This document shows, one piece after another, positions 36,960-47,501 of a DNA stretch of 64,000 bases. The notes under the pieces are model-generated. The model saw only the letters and a list, made by a program, of their open reading frames with translations, had not been told where the DNA came from and searched no databases. Position numbers and translations under genes: made by a program. Each line of letters opens with the position of its first letter. Positions within the stretch are counted from its first letter, which is position 1. Location of the stretch: contig NZ_JAKSYI010000055.1 of assembly GCF_022829285.1 (NCBI RefSeq), positions 62,001 through 126,000 on the forward strand, in the 5' to 3' direction. The stretch is from Methylobacterium sp. J-078. GTDB taxonomy: Bacteria; Pseudomonadota; Alphaproteobacteria; Rhizobiales; Beijerinckiaceae.

Positions 36960-38618
36960 CTATTCCTCCGCGCCGATCCCGCGCAGGGGCGCGGTGAGTT
37001 CGCAGACGAGGCCCGCTTCCGCGTAGGTGGTGCGCACCGTGCCCCCCACCGCGCCGGCCAGGCCCCGCTCGATCAGCCGGCTTCCGAACCCCCGGTGCGT
37101 GGGGGTGGCGACCGCCGGGCCGCCGCGCTCGGTCCAGCGCAGGGTCAGCATCGCCTCGGGGCCGCTCTCGTCGATGGACCAGGCGACGGTGACGGTGCCG
37201 GTGGGGCAGGACAGGGCCCCGTACTTGGCGGCGTTCGTCCCGAGTTCGTGGATCATCAGGGCGAGCGACAGGGCGGCCTGGGAGCCGACCTGGATGGCAG
37301 GGCCCTCGCGCCGCAGGCGTTCCGAGCGGGCATCGTCGTGAATCGCGAGGGCGCCCCGGATGACGGCCTCGATGCCGGCGCTCTCCCGGGTGCCGGCGAG
37401 CAGCAGGTCGTGGGCCTTGCCCATGGCGATCAGCCGGTCGGCCAGGACGTCCCGGGCCGTCTCGAGGTCGGGCGCGGTGCGCAGGGTCTGAGTGGCGATG
37501 GCCTGGACCATGGCCAGCATGTTCTTCATGCGGTGGCTGAGCTCGCGGTTGAGCACCGCCTGCTGCTCCTCGGCGCGCAGCCGCGCGATGCCGACCTGAA
37601 CGCGGTCCGCGACGTTGCGGACGAAGGCGACCTCCTCGGGGCGCCACGCGCGTGGGGCAGCGCTGTGCACGAAGAACAGTCCGACGTTGCGCTCGCGCTC
37701 GCGCACGGGCACGGGCACGTTCAGCATGGCGCCGACGCTCATACGGGCCGCGTGGGCGGCGGTATCGAGGGTGCGGGGGTCGTCCGCCAGGGCGTCGACC
37801 ACCAGGGTCTCCCCCCGCGAGAGGTCGGGACCCAGGGTCTCGTGGTTGAGGAAGCGGTGGCGCCCCACGAGGCTCTCCGAGCCGGGGGTCGTCCAGTCGC
37901 GATGGATGATGACGTGAGTGCCGGCGGCGTCGAGTTCGCCGTAGCCGGCCCGGTTCGCATCCAGGGTCCGGCCCACGATCTCCGCCGCCCGGTGGGTCAT
38001 GGCGGGGATCGACGATTCGTGGCGCAGGAAATCCCCGAGTTCGATCAGGGCGGCGCGCCGAAGTGAGGCCGCGCGGGCGTAGATCTCCTCGGCCTTGACC
38101 CGGGCGATCTGCTGACGCTCGCTCAGCAGGGTCGTGACCTGCCGCCCGAGGCGGCGGAGCCCGTCCGCCTGATCGTCCGTCAGCCCGTCCGGGCGCGGCT
38201 GATGGTCGAGCACGCACAGGCTGCCGAGCACCTGGCCACTCGGCATCCGCAGGGGCGCCCCGGCATAGAAGCGGATATGCGGCTCGCCCGTCACCAGGGG
38301 GTTCCGGCGGGTACGGGGATCGCGTGCCAGATCGGGGATGACGAGGAGGTCGGGCTCGCTCAGGGCATAGACGCAGACGGATGCACTCAGATCCGTCTCG
38401 CAGGGCGGGAAGCCGGCGCGCGCCTTGAACCATTGCCGGTTGCCGTCGACGAGGCTGACCAGAGCGACCGGGGCCCCGCAGAGAAGCCGGGCCAGTTGAA
38501 CGACGTCGTCGTAGGCCTGCTCCGGAGGGGTGTCGAGGATCTGGAGCCCGGCCAGTTCGTCGAGCCGCACCGCGTCGGATGTATCCGGCCTGATGCCCTG
38601 GTCGAGATGGTAGCTCAT
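36960..38618 (-). CDS. GAF-GAF HWE-family sensor histidine kinase
   Basis: The 552-residue cytoplasmic kinase has two GAF domains (about 20-170 and 200-350) and an HWE-type transmitter. This has the phosphoacceptor region LNRELSHRMKNMLAMVQAIA and an ATPase part containing MIHELGTNAAKYGALS, LRWTERGG and GFGSRLIERGL. The W and E of the HWE signature are visible in LRWTE. First-GAF features (SLVDGNRQWFKAR, YAGAPLRM, LGSLCVLD) resemble light- or metabolite-sensing GAFs but lack an obvious bilin Cys. No response regulator is adjacent. It is convergent with gmk. MGKVPIM upstream gives an alternative start. Confidence 0.9.
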   Translation of the reverse strand: MSYHLDQGIRPDTSDAVRLDELAGLQILDTPPEQAYDDVVQLARLLCGAPVALVSLVDGNRQWFKARAGFPPCETDLSASVCVYALSEPDLLVIPDLARDPRTRRNPLVTGEPHIRFYAGAPLRMPSGQVLGSLCVLDHQPRPDGLTDDQADGLRRLGRQVTTLLSERQQIARVKAEEIYARAASLRRAALIELGDFLRHESSIPAMTHRAAEIVGRTLDANRAGYGELDAAGTHVIIHRDWTTPGSESLVGRHRFLNHETLGPDLSRGETLVVDALADDPRTLDTAAHAARMSVGAMLNVPVPVRERERNVGLFFVHSAAPRAWRPEEVAFVRNVADRVQVGIARLRAEEQQAVLNRELSHRMKNMLAMVQAIATQTLRTAPDLETARDVLADRLIAMGKAHDLLLAGTRESAGIEAVIRGALAIHDDARSERLRREGPAIQVGSQAALSLALMIHELGTNAAKYGALSCPTGTVTVAWSIDESGPEAMLTLRWTERGGPAVATPTHRGFGSRLIERGLAGAVGGTVRTTYAEAGLVCELTAPLRGIGAEE

Positions 38619-38922
38619 GATGGGAACTTTCCCCAACGGTTCGCCGTTATATCTCCCGTTTTCTTCCCTGTCACTCGGCTCGAACGGTCCCGGACGGGCC
38701 CTGCTGTCGCATCGTTGCTGGAACGTGGTGACTACACCGCGAGAAGGCGGAAGCGTTCCCCGAGACCGAAGAGCTATCTTTCACCCAGCTGATATGCACA
38801 GGCGCACAGAGTGGGTGCAGCCGAGTGAAGCTTCGGTTCGCGGAGCCGCCCACGCAGTTTTTTAGAAGATCCTCCATGGCTTCAGCGTCCTTACATGCCT
38901 TCGATGGACAGCGGCCCCTCGC
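38619..38922. other. intergenic region, no gene seen
   Basis: About 300 bases lie between the GAF kinase (transcribed away) and the 3' end of the small Cys protein gene. I see no coding sequence, strong hairpin or recognisable promoter. Confidence 0.4.
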
Positions 38923-39201
38923 TCAAAGATTCAGGGAGATGCACTCAGGCGTATTGCACGCCATCTGTCCGATCAGCGGCGCTTTTCGCCAATACTTGAC
39001 GATGCCGATCTCGCAGATGGGGCACGGAGCCTCCGAGACGAACGGGTGGTGGTCCCGCCCTCGCTCGAAAGCCTTCAACAAGGCGTAAGCAGGTTCCATC
39101 GCCCGCTCAATACGCTCGCCGCGCTCCGGATCTGTCGCACTAGGCGGGATTGAGAGTTCGGCCTTGAGACTGTCCCAGCGGGCCTTTGCATCGCTCATCA
39201 T
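38923..39201 (-). CDS. small hypothetical protein with CxxC/CxxxxC cluster
   Basis: The 92-residue protein has an N-terminal helical part (DAKARWDSLKAEL) and a C-terminal CPICEIGIVKYWRK...GQMACNTPEC. That is two cysteine pairs spaced like a small zinc ribbon. The ATG at 39201 with GAGAG upstream was chosen; a longer in-frame opening to 39372 has non-protein-like sequence. No family is recognised. It lies alone between intergenic regions. The zinc-ribbon reading is an inference from cysteine spacing. Confidence 0.55.
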   Translation of the reverse strand: MMSDAKARWDSLKAELSIPPSATDPERGERIERAMEPAYALLKAFERGRDHHPFVSEAPCPICEIGIVKYWRKAPLIGQMACNTPECISLNL

Positions 39202-39586
39202 TTCGCTCTCGCAAACACAGGCCGCTTCGGGCCTGTCTTCATCTCGGCGAGAAAGCACAACCCGCGGTCGTGGACCTGTTCTCTCCGCAGTGAATATGCA
39301 ACCTCGCTGGAGTTGGGTTGTGAGGCAGTCAGAAACCCTGTCACGGAACACCCATCTCGTTTGCAGAGCCATGCGTTCATGGCAATCGCGCTTTTACTCG
39401 CCCTCGGGCGATCTCGGACACGTTGCCGTTTCGTGCAATCTCGGAGGCTGCGCCCGATCTCCCCACCATCATCCGCCCGAAGCGGAACGGCGCCCACGAT
39501 CGGAGGATCGCGGGCGCCGGTCAGGTCTGGGACCCGGCCGCCGGAACGGCGGGCCGGGTCGTTGTGTCGGTGGTCCGACGGGTCGC
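39202..39586. other. intergenic region with two strong hairpins after the Hint gene
   Basis: Nearly 400 bases are without a supported gene. At 39488-39519 CGGCGCCC-N2-GATC mirrors GATC-N2-GGGCGCCG with one mismatch. At 39531-39560 GACCCGGCC-GCCG mirrors CGGC-G-GGCCGGGTC around a GAA loop with one bulge. Both lie downstream of the Hint gene stop and probably end its transcript. There is no T tract. Confidence 0.6.
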
Positions 39587-41056
39587 TTAGGCGGCGCGCT
39601 CCGTGTCCGCGGAGGCGTCGACCGCTCCGGCGGTCGCGTCGACCGTGGACGGGGCCTGCCAGGCCAGCAGGGTCCCGCGATCGGCGGCGATTTCCACGCT
39701 GAGCGTCACCGCCTCCGTGGTGCCGGCCCAGAGCGCTGCCGGGAGCGTGGCGTTGCCGTCCGTCCAGCGCCAGGCATCGCCCTCGGCGGTCTGCACGAAG
39801 GAGTAGCCGTCCGTCAGCAGCGCATGGTCGATCGGCAGGCTGCGGACGACGCCGGCGCCGTCGACGGCCGAGAGGCCGCGCAGGGGCAGGCCGAGGCGGC
39901 GGCCGTCACCGGCCCCCACCCGCACGCGCTCCGGCACGAAGCTGCGCGAGACGAGGCGGGCCTCGACCGTGCCAGCCGGGATTGCGAAGCGAGCGACGGC
40001 CCCGTCACGCTCGGGCTGGATCGCAACGCCGTCGGCCATGACGTGCAGGTCATCGGTATCCGTCAGGGTCCAGCCGAGGGCGGCGGCCCGGGCCAGCAGG
40101 CGGACGCGCACGGCATCGACGATCGGGCCTTCCTGCACCAGCGGCAGGCAGAACCCGTCCATGGAGAGCGGGCTGAAATCGGGGTGCAGCGCCATGAACG
40201 CGCCGGCATTCTCGAAACCGTTGCGCACGCCCGTGTCGAGGAAGCTCTCGGTCGGCAGGCCCTCGGCGACGAGGATGTCGTGCGCGTCGAGTTCGACGTG
40301 CCAGTAGGTCACCGTCTCGGACTTCACCTGGGTGATGGTCGCGTCGTTGACGAGGTGCTTGACCGGAATCAGGACCTCGTCGAGGACGCTCACGCGCACC
40401 GCGTGGTCGGGCGAGAGCCAGAGGTCGCGCCGGGGCAAGTCTTCGCCGAAGGCGCCGGCGAGCACGCGCACGGGCCAGATGGCGTCGGGGATGCGGTGAC
40501 GGGTGCAGTCGATGCTGCGCTGGCCGATCCACACGATGGGCCGGTGCGCGCCGGAGGCCGTCACCACCGTGTCGCCGACCGCGAGTTCTTCCACCGCGAC
40601 CTCGCCGCGATCCGTCAGGATCAGCGTGCCGCTGGCAAAGCAGGGCACGGCCGCCACGTTGTAGCTGTTGAGGCTATTGTCGGTGTCGGCGGTGAAGCGC
40701 GTCCGGGTCTGTCCGGCGGGGGGCGGGCTTCCATAGACCTGCGTGTTCGACAGGAGGTAGCGGTAGGTGCCCGCATCGACCTCGCCGGGCGGAATGCTGG
40801 TGCTGGTGAAGAGGATCTGGTTCGAATTGTCGAGGGACGAGGCCGTCAGGGTGACGGCGCGGTTCGCGTAGGCAGCCGGTGCATCGGCGCCGTAGGTCAT
40901 CGTGACCGTGTCGCCGGCCTGGTTCACCGTGCCGTTGACCCGCACAGTATAGGTCGACGGCGAGTCGACCTGAAATGTTCCGTTAGCCGGAACACCACCA
41001 TCATCGATACCGAGAAAGCCGGGTGGATAGGTGGTGTTGTTGAAAGTAATCGCCAT
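39587..41056 (-). CDS. Hint-domain (Hint_2) protein
   Basis: The 489-residue protein has a beta-rich N-terminal domain (1-135), then a Hint module starting at VPCFASGTLILTDRGEVAVEELAVGD. The nucleophile is Cys139. It continues WLSPDHAVRV and YWHVELDAHDILVAEGLPTESFLD, typical of the Hint_2 family found in alphaproteobacterial exoproteins. Hint modules can self-cleave or transfer esters, but many bacterial copies have unknown roles. No Sec signal is seen, so export, if any, would be by type I or an unknown route; no T1SS gene is adjacent. The C-terminal 150 residues are beta-rich. Confidence 0.88.
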   Translation of the reverse strand: MAITFNNTTYPPGFLGIDDGGVPANGTFQVDSPSTYTVRVNGTVNQAGDTVTMTYGADAPAAYANRAVTLTASSLDNSNQILFTSTSIPPGEVDAGTYRYLLSNTQVYGSPPPAGQTRTRFTADTDNSLNSYNVAAVPCFASGTLILTDRGEVAVEELAVGDTVVTASGAHRPIVWIGQRSIDCTRHRIPDAIWPVRVLAGAFGEDLPRRDLWLSPDHAVRVSVLDEVLIPVKHLVNDATITQVKSETVTYWHVELDAHDILVAEGLPTESFLDTGVRNGFENAGAFMALHPDFSPLSMDGFCLPLVQEGPIVDAVRVRLLARAAALGWTLTDTDDLHVMADGVAIQPERDGAVARFAIPAGTVEARLVSRSFVPERVRVGAGDGRRLGLPLRGLSAVDGAGVVRSLPIDHALLTDGYSFVQTAEGDAWRWTDGNATLPAALWAGTTEAVTLSVEIAADRGTLLAWQAPSTVDATAGAVDASADTERAA

Positions 41057-41360
41057 CGTACGACTCCCTACACGCGGTCTGAGATTTTTTTATCTTGAGT
41101 TTTTGGCCGCATATCTGCGCCTGAGCCGGAGAATGCCGCGCCCGGGTGGCCCGAGCAATGGATCACCCATCTCCAATCCCTGAATATACGGGACAGGCCC
41201 GACTGTTCTCAGGCAATGTTGCGCGTCGGCCACAAGCATCTGCGGATATACAAGAATTCCGGGATAAGTACGCAGCCTGTTCGGTCCATTTAGGCAAACG
41301 GACTGCAAGATAATCCCGATCGAATTGCCATTTTATCCCGACTGCCGGCGTGGGGCCGCT
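41057..41360. other. intergenic region upstream of the Hint gene
   Basis: About 300 bases of lower GC content than the flanks. Short open frames on both strands lack codon bias and recognised similarity and are not called. It probably contains the Hint gene promoter. Confidence 0.4.
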
Positions 41361-42230
41361 TCAGGCCGGCAGGACCGGGGCGGCCAGGGGGCGCCGCCGC
41401 TGCGTGCTGACCGTATTGCCCACTGAGGCGACGACGATGCAGGCGATGGCGAACCATTCCGTGGCGCTCAGGCGCTCGCCGAGGATGGCGAGGCCGGCCA
41501 GCGAGCCGATAGCCGGTTCCAGGCTGAGGAGAACACCGAAGCTCTGCTTCGGCAGGCGCTTCAGCGCCACCATCTCCAGGGAGTAGGGCAGGGCGCTCGA
41601 CAGGGCCGCGACGGCGAGGCCGAAAGCGAGGGTCGCGGGATCGAGGAGGGCGGCGCCCGCGCGCGCGATCCCGAAGGGCAGCACCACCAGGGCGGCCACC
41701 GACATGCCGATGGCGACGGAGCGGCCGCCATGAAGGTGGCCGACGCGCTGGCCGAAGACGATGTAGAGCGCCCAGCACAGGGCGGCCCCGAGGGCACAGG
41801 CCACGCCGACCGGATCGAGCCCGCCGGAGAGGCCCCCAAGCGGCAGGAGGAGCGCGAGGCCGAGCACCGCGCAGGCGATCCAGACGAAGTCGATCGGCCG
41901 TCGCGAGACGGCCAGCGCCAGGGTGAGGGGCCCGGAGAACTCGATGGCGATGGCGAGGCCGAGGGGAATCGTCCGCAGGGACAGGTAGAAGAGCAGGTTC
42001 ATCGCGCCGAGCACGCCGCCGTAGAGCAGGAGCGCGCCGGCATCCGCCCGGCTCGGCCGCAGGTGCCAGGGGCGCCAGACCGCGACCAGGATCAGCGCCG
42101 CGAGGCCGACCCGCAGGGCGGTCGTGCCCTCGGCGCCCACCGTGGCGAACAGGTGCTTGGCGAACGAGGTCCCGACGCTGAGGGAGACCATGCTGGCGAC
42201 GAGGGCCGCGACCGGGGCGAGGCTCCTCAC
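41361..42230 (-). CDS. EamA-family exporter, RhtA-like
   Basis: The 289-residue inner-membrane protein has ten predicted helices in two EamA repeats. The start VAALVASMVSLSVGTSFAKHLFATVGAEGTTALRVGLAALILVAVWRP and the segment ALPYSLEMVALKRLPKQSFGVLLSLEPAIGSLAGL closely match RhtA threonine/homoserine exporters (E. coli 295 residues). Substrate by homology: threonine, homoserine or other amino acids. It is followed by a 34-base gap to the HpnL-like gene upstream on the same strand. Confidence 0.85.
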   Translation of the reverse strand: MRSLAPVAALVASMVSLSVGTSFAKHLFATVGAEGTTALRVGLAALILVAVWRPWHLRPSRADAGALLLYGGVLGAMNLLFYLSLRTIPLGLAIAIEFSGPLTLALAVSRRPIDFVWIACAVLGLALLLPLGGLSGGLDPVGVACALGAALCWALYIVFGQRVGHLHGGRSVAIGMSVAALVVLPFGIARAGAALLDPATLAFGLAVAALSSALPYSLEMVALKRLPKQSFGVLLSLEPAIGSLAGLAILGERLSATEWFAIACIVVASVGNTVSTQRRRPLAAPVLPA

Positions 42231-42264
42231 CGCTGACCTGCCCTCGGGTCACGCATGCGGGTGT

Positions 42265-43344
42265 TCAGGCGCGCGGCGGCAGGATGGTGCCGCGGCGGGC
42301 CTCCAGCGTCTGCCAAAGGATCAGGGCGGGCAGGCCCAGCACCACGTCCGGCACCCGCTTGACCAGCGAGAGCGCCAGCGCGGTGCCCGCATCGATGCCG
42401 AACAGCCCGCCGAGGAGCACGAACCCGCCCTCCTGCACGCCGAGGCCGCTCGGCACCGGAAAGGCCGCCGACTTGATGGCCTGGCTCAGCGCCTCGATGA
42501 TGAGGATCTCGGCGACGCCCACCGAGGGGACGCCGATGCAGGCGAGCGCGATGCCGATCTCCACCGCGCCGATGAGCCAAGCCGCCAGGTGGAGCAGGAT
42601 CGCGGCCGCCAGGTTGCCCCGGCGCGCGGGGTCCCAGATCGCGTCGAGGGCGCCGTAGACGCCACCGCCTTCCGGCGAATCGGCGGCCTCGGGTCCGCGC
42701 AGGGCCCGGCGGCCCCAGGCCACGACGCGCCGCGCGGCCGCCCGCGCCGCCGGGCTGCGCTGGGCGGCCACGAACCCGGCGAGGAGGAGCGCGGTAACCG
42801 CGAGTGCCCGCAGCACCCAGGTTGCGAGGGCGTGGGCCGATTCACCGCCGACCTGGAGCAGCAGGCCGACGCCCAGCAGGGCGAAGACCGCCTGCGTGCC
42901 GGCCTGGAACAGCATGTCGACCATGATGGAGGCCGCCGCCAGGGCCCCCGTGGCCCCCCAGAAAGTCAGCAGGCGTCCGCCGACGACGTCACCGCCGACC
43001 GAGGCGACCGGCAAGAGAACATTGATGCCCTCGCGCACGAAGCGCAGGACCGCGAAGGCACCGGACCCGGCCTGCCCGATCCCCGCGAGCCCCCGGATCG
43101 CCTGGCCCCAGGCCATGCCGCAGAGGATGAGGATGAGGACGCGCACCAGCACGATGGCGGCGAGGCCCAGGGCGCCGACGCGGCCGAAGGCATCCGCGAT
43201 CGCACCGAGATCGTTGGTGGCCACGAGCCACGTGCCCAGGGCGAGCCCCAGCAGCGTGCCGGCGAGCGGCAGACGCCGCAGGACGGCGCGGCCGAGGGTG
43301 CGCGCCGGACGTGGTCGGTCCGTATCGAGGGCGGGATCGGTCAA
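42265..43344 (-). CDS. HpnL-like membrane protein (LPG synthase TM family)
   Basis: The 359-residue protein has about eight hydrophobic segments and resembles the lysylphosphatidylglycerol synthase membrane-region family. Matching parts are FVREGINVLLPVASVGGDVVGGRLL, SIMVDMLFQAGTQAVF and AIKSAAFPVPSGLGVQEGGFVLLGGLFGI. Size and sequence suggest HpnL, linked to hopanoid biosynthesis in alphaproteobacteria, but no other hpn genes are present here. It could be a phospholipid flippase-like protein. Assignment to HpnL is moderate, family assignment strong. Confidence 0.78.
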   Translation of the reverse strand: MTDPALDTDRPRPARTLGRAVLRRLPLAGTLLGLALGTWLVATNDLGAIADAFGRVGALGLAAIVLVRVLILILCGMAWGQAIRGLAGIGQAGSGAFAVLRFVREGINVLLPVASVGGDVVGGRLLTFWGATGALAAASIMVDMLFQAGTQAVFALLGVGLLLQVGGESAHALATWVLRALAVTALLLAGFVAAQRSPAARAAARRVVAWGRRALRGPEAADSPEGGGVYGALDAIWDPARRGNLAAAILLHLAAWLIGAVEIGIALACIGVPSVGVAEILIIEALSQAIKSAAFPVPSGLGVQEGGFVLLGGLFGIDAGTALALSLVKRVPDVVLGLPALILWQTLEARRGTILPPRA

Positions 43345-43437
43345 GCGGCTGGCTCGCGGCTGGCCGGGCGCGCCGGGCGCGCCGGTGAGGGAAGCGGGGC
43401 GCGCGGCGGGCGCGCGCTCGTTCGGAACGCGGGCGCC

Positions 43438-43812
43438 TCACGGCTCCCGCATGCGGGTGAGGTCTCCGGTTAGGCTTCCTTTGGGGCCGAAATCGGGGAA
43501 GAGCGCGTCGACCGCCTGGGCCGGGGTGGCGGCGGGGTCCAGAAGGTGGATGCGCTGCTTGGCCAGGCTGTCGGCGGTGGCGACGGCGAGCGCCCGCTTC
43601 GGGCAGGGCCCGAGGCAGCCGACCTCGACCACCCGCGGCTTGCCGGGCATGGTCCTGCCCTTCAGTTCGCGCTTGATGCGTGAGCGCAGGGCGCCCTTCT
43701 TCAGGCCCTGGCGCTTGACGCACTTCGTGCAGACGAGCACGAGTTCGGAGAACCCGGCGCGGGCCATGCGGATCCGTGCCGGCCTCGGCGCGGTCCCGTC
43801 CTTGCTGTCCAT
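43438..43812 (-). CDS. thioredoxin-like [2Fe-2S] ferredoxin
   Basis: The 124-residue protein has LVLVCTKCVKRQG (Cys28, Cys31) and VVEVGCLGPCPKRALAV (Cys66, Cys70). This is the C-x2-C...C-x3-C pattern of thioredoxin-fold [2Fe-2S] ferredoxins related to the NuoE and Shethna types. About 20 residues precede the fold. Its redox partner is unknown; (2Fe-2S) ferredoxins of this class occur beside cobalamin and metabolic genes in some genomes, but here its neighbours are a membrane protein and a divergent KpsE-like gene. Confidence 0.85.
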   Translation of the reverse strand: MDSKDGTAPRPARIRMARAGFSELVLVCTKCVKRQGLKKGALRSRIKRELKGRTMPGKPRVVEVGCLGPCPKRALAVATADSLAKQRIHLLDPAATPAQAVDALFPDFGPKGSLTGDLTRMREP

Positions 43813-43975
43813 GAACCCCCCAGACTTCGCTTACCCGGTCGCGCCGATCCGATACGGGGAAAGCGACGCCTTAAAAAGGGCCGAAAAACACGGGATTGCC
43901 GGGGACAACGGCAACGTGTCGAGAGGGCTCCGCGGGCGTGACCATTTGCACCGTCGCGGGGCGCACGCGCCCCGG

Positions 43976-45337
43976 ATGTCCACCCGTGACCCGACCGCGC
44001 CGAGCCCCTGGAAACCGGAATCCATGAAGGTCGACGAGATCAAGCCGACGGACCGCGTGCGCGGGATGATCGACCTCGCGCTGCGCTCCGTGCCGGATCT
44101 GCGGCGCAACGCCGAGACTGTCACCCCCGTCGCACCCGTCAGGCTGCCCGCGCTCCTGCGCCGGGCGCGGGAGCGGCTCGACTGGCGCCAGCTGCCGGGC
44201 ATCCGCCGTCCGCCGTCCCGTCCGCAGAACATCATCGGCGGCGTGGTCAAGCAGTTCGCGATCTTCGTGCTGCTGCCGACCCTGATGGCGACGTTCTACT
44301 TCTACGTCTTCGCCAGCGACCAATACATCGCCACGGCGCAATTCGCCGTGCGCGGCAACGTCGAGCCGATGGAAGACAGTGCCAGCGCGGGCTTCGCCGG
44401 CCTAGCCCAGAAGCACAACAGCCAGGACAGCTTCATCGTCAAGGACTACGTCCAGAGCCAGACCCTGGTCTCCGCGGTGGAGGCCAGCCTGAAGGTCTCG
44501 ACCATGTTCTCGCGCCCGGGCGTGGATTTCTGGGAGCGCTACGACACGAACCAGCCGGTCGAGGAACTGGTGAAGTACTGGCGCAAGCGCGTCACCACCC
44601 GGATCGAACCAATCTCGGGAATCATCACCCTCAACGTGCGGGCCTTCACACCGGAGGACGCCCTCGTCATCGCCCGCGACGTGGTCGCCCGCAGCGAGCG
44701 CCTTATCAACGACATCTCCCGGCGCGCCCAGGCCGACATGCTCACCCATGCCGAGGGGGACGCCGCCAAAGCCCAGGACCGCCTGCGCAAGGCCCACCTG
44801 GCCCTCCAGACCTATCGCAACCGCTGGGGCATCATCGATCCGGCCAAGACCGCCGAGGCCGTGCTCACCACGATCGGCGGCCTGCGCAAGGAGCGGCTGA
44901 AGGCGGAATCCGACCTCGTCGTGCTGCGGGGTTCGAATCTCGACGAGAAGGCCCGCAGCGTCCAGAACCTGGTTTCGCTGGTGACCGCCCTCGACCAGCA
45001 GATCAAGAAGCTCACTGACCAGCTCACCACCGAGGCGAGCACGGGGCCGGACATCACCAACAACATGACGAAGGCGCTCCTGGAATTCGAGGGCCTCCAG
45101 GTCGAGCGCACCATCGCGGGCAAGCTCAACGAATCGGCCAACCTGATGGTCGACCGGGCCCGCATCGCGGCCGGCAAGCAGCAGATCTTCCTCGCGACCT
45201 TCGTGGAGCCGGCGTTGCCGGGCGACTCGCTCTATCCGCTGCGCGGTCACGCGATCCTGGTGGTGTTCTTCTGCTGCCTTGTGACCTGGAGTTCCATCGC
45301 CCTCATCATCGCGGGCATCAACGACCAGCGCCTCTGA
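43976..45337 (+). CDS. KpsE/Wzz-like polysaccharide chain-length or export protein
   Basis: The 453-residue inner-membrane protein has a first helix (QFAIFVLLPTLMATFYFYVFASDQY), a large periplasmic coiled-coil domain and a C-terminal helix (HAILVVFFCCLVTWSSIALIIAG). This is the topology of the capsule export/PCP family, with AVRGNVEPMEDSASAGFAGL after helix 1 as in KpsE/CtrB. The start at 43976 was preferred for coding-like third positions; 44024 is an alternative. Partners such as KpsD, KpsT and KpsM are not in the window; an 88-residue gene follows after 53 bases. Confidence 0.85.
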   Translation: MSTRDPTAPSPWKPESMKVDEIKPTDRVRGMIDLALRSVPDLRRNAETVTPVAPVRLPALLRRARERLDWRQLPGIRRPPSRPQNIIGGVVKQFAIFVLLPTLMATFYFYVFASDQYIATAQFAVRGNVEPMEDSASAGFAGLAQKHNSQDSFIVKDYVQSQTLVSAVEASLKVSTMFSRPGVDFWERYDTNQPVEELVKYWRKRVTTRIEPISGIITLNVRAFTPEDALVIARDVVARSERLINDISRRAQADMLTHAEGDAAKAQDRLRKAHLALQTYRNRWGIIDPAKTAEAVLTTIGGLRKERLKAESDLVVLRGSNLDEKARSVQNLVSLVTALDQQIKKLTDQLTTEASTGPDITNNMTKALLEFEGLQVERTIAGKLNESANLMVDRARIAAGKQQIFLATFVEPALPGDSLYPLRGHAILVVFFCCLVTWSSIALIIAGINDQRL

Positions 45338-45390
45338 GTCCCGTCCGCCCGGATCCTCACGCCCGACCGCCTCACCGAGCCCTGCCGATC

Positions 45391-45657
45391 ATGTCCGAGT
45401 TCAGCGACCTCGTCGCCCGCGCCGTCAACCCCGCGATGTCCCGCACCGAGCGCGAGGCGGTCTACGGCGTCGTGAAGCAGGCCGTCGCACGGCTTCAGAC
45501 CCGGGACGGCCTGACCCCCGACGATCCGCGCATCGCCCTGCAGCAGCACCTCGTCGAGGAGACGATCCGCGACGTCGAATCCGACATCGCGCGGTTTCTC
45601 TCCTTCGAGAAGCTGGAGCGGGCGCATTCGGCCCAGATGGGTGCCGAGAAGCGCTGA
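45391..45657 (+). CDS. conserved hypothetical protein
   Basis: The 88-residue, fully helical, charged protein has AVNPAMSRTEREAVYGVVKQAVARL and LVEETIRDVESDIARFLSFEKLE. The pattern is a helical hairpin with no catalytic motif. It is 53 bases downstream of the KpsE-like gene, on the same strand and convergent with flbD. I do not recognise a family. Codon use is normal, so it is likely real. Confidence 0.65.
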   Translation: MSEFSDLVARAVNPAMSRTEREAVYGVVKQAVARLQTRDGLTPDDPRIALQQHLVEETIRDVESDIARFLSFEKLERAHSAQMGAEKR

Positions 45658-45696
45658 CCCGCCGCGCGACGGATCTCCGTGCCGGCGCCGATCGCC

Positions 45697-47064
<1,368 letters not shown>

Positions 47065-47132
47065 GGACGAAGGTCTCCGTCAGGGTCGGCTTCGCGCAGG
47101 GCGCGCGCGGCAGCCGGCAGGGTGAAGGGGGG

Positions 47133-47477
47133 TCAGTGGTCGCTCTTGATGATCTCGGTCATCGTCACGCCGAGGCGTTCCTCGACGAGCACGACCTCGC
47201 CGCGGGCCACGAGGCGGTTGTTCACGTAGATGTCGATGGCCTCGCCGACCTTGCGGTCGAGTTCCAGCACGGCGCCGGGCTGGAGCCGGAGCAGGTCGCC
47301 GATCGGCATGCGCGAGGAGCCGAGCACCGCCGAGACCATCACGGGCACGTCGAAGACCTGCTCGAGGTCGGCCGCGCTCTTCGGCGTGGTGGGGGCCTCG
47401 CGGATCGACTCGGTGCCGAGCCCGTCGAAGGAGGCATCCGTTCCGTTGAGCTGGGGCAGGCTGAAATCGTCGGACAT
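47133..47477 (-). CDS. fliN: flagellar motor switch protein FliN
   Basis: The 114-residue C-ring component contains a SpoA domain: FDVPVMVSAVLGSSRMPIGDLLRLQPGAVLELDRKVGEAIDIYVNNRLVARGEVV. Length is typical. It lies between fliH and flbD in the order known from Caulobacter (fliF-fliG-flbE-fliN-flbD). With FliG and FliM it forms the switch and binds FliH at export. Confidence 0.95.
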   Translation of the reverse strand: MSDDFSLPQLNGTDASFDGLGTESIREAPTTPKSAADLEQVFDVPVMVSAVLGSSRMPIGDLLRLQPGAVLELDRKVGEAIDIYVNNRLVARGEVVLVEERLGVTMTEIIKSDH

Positions 47478-47501
47478 GGGGGGCTCGCGGGTTTACGGGG
47501 A

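Noticed and set aside
41090-41308. 72-residue minus-strand frame and a 52-residue plus-strand frame upstream of the Hint gene
   Set aside because: Neither shows codon bias, a convincing ribosome-binding site or recognisable sequence.
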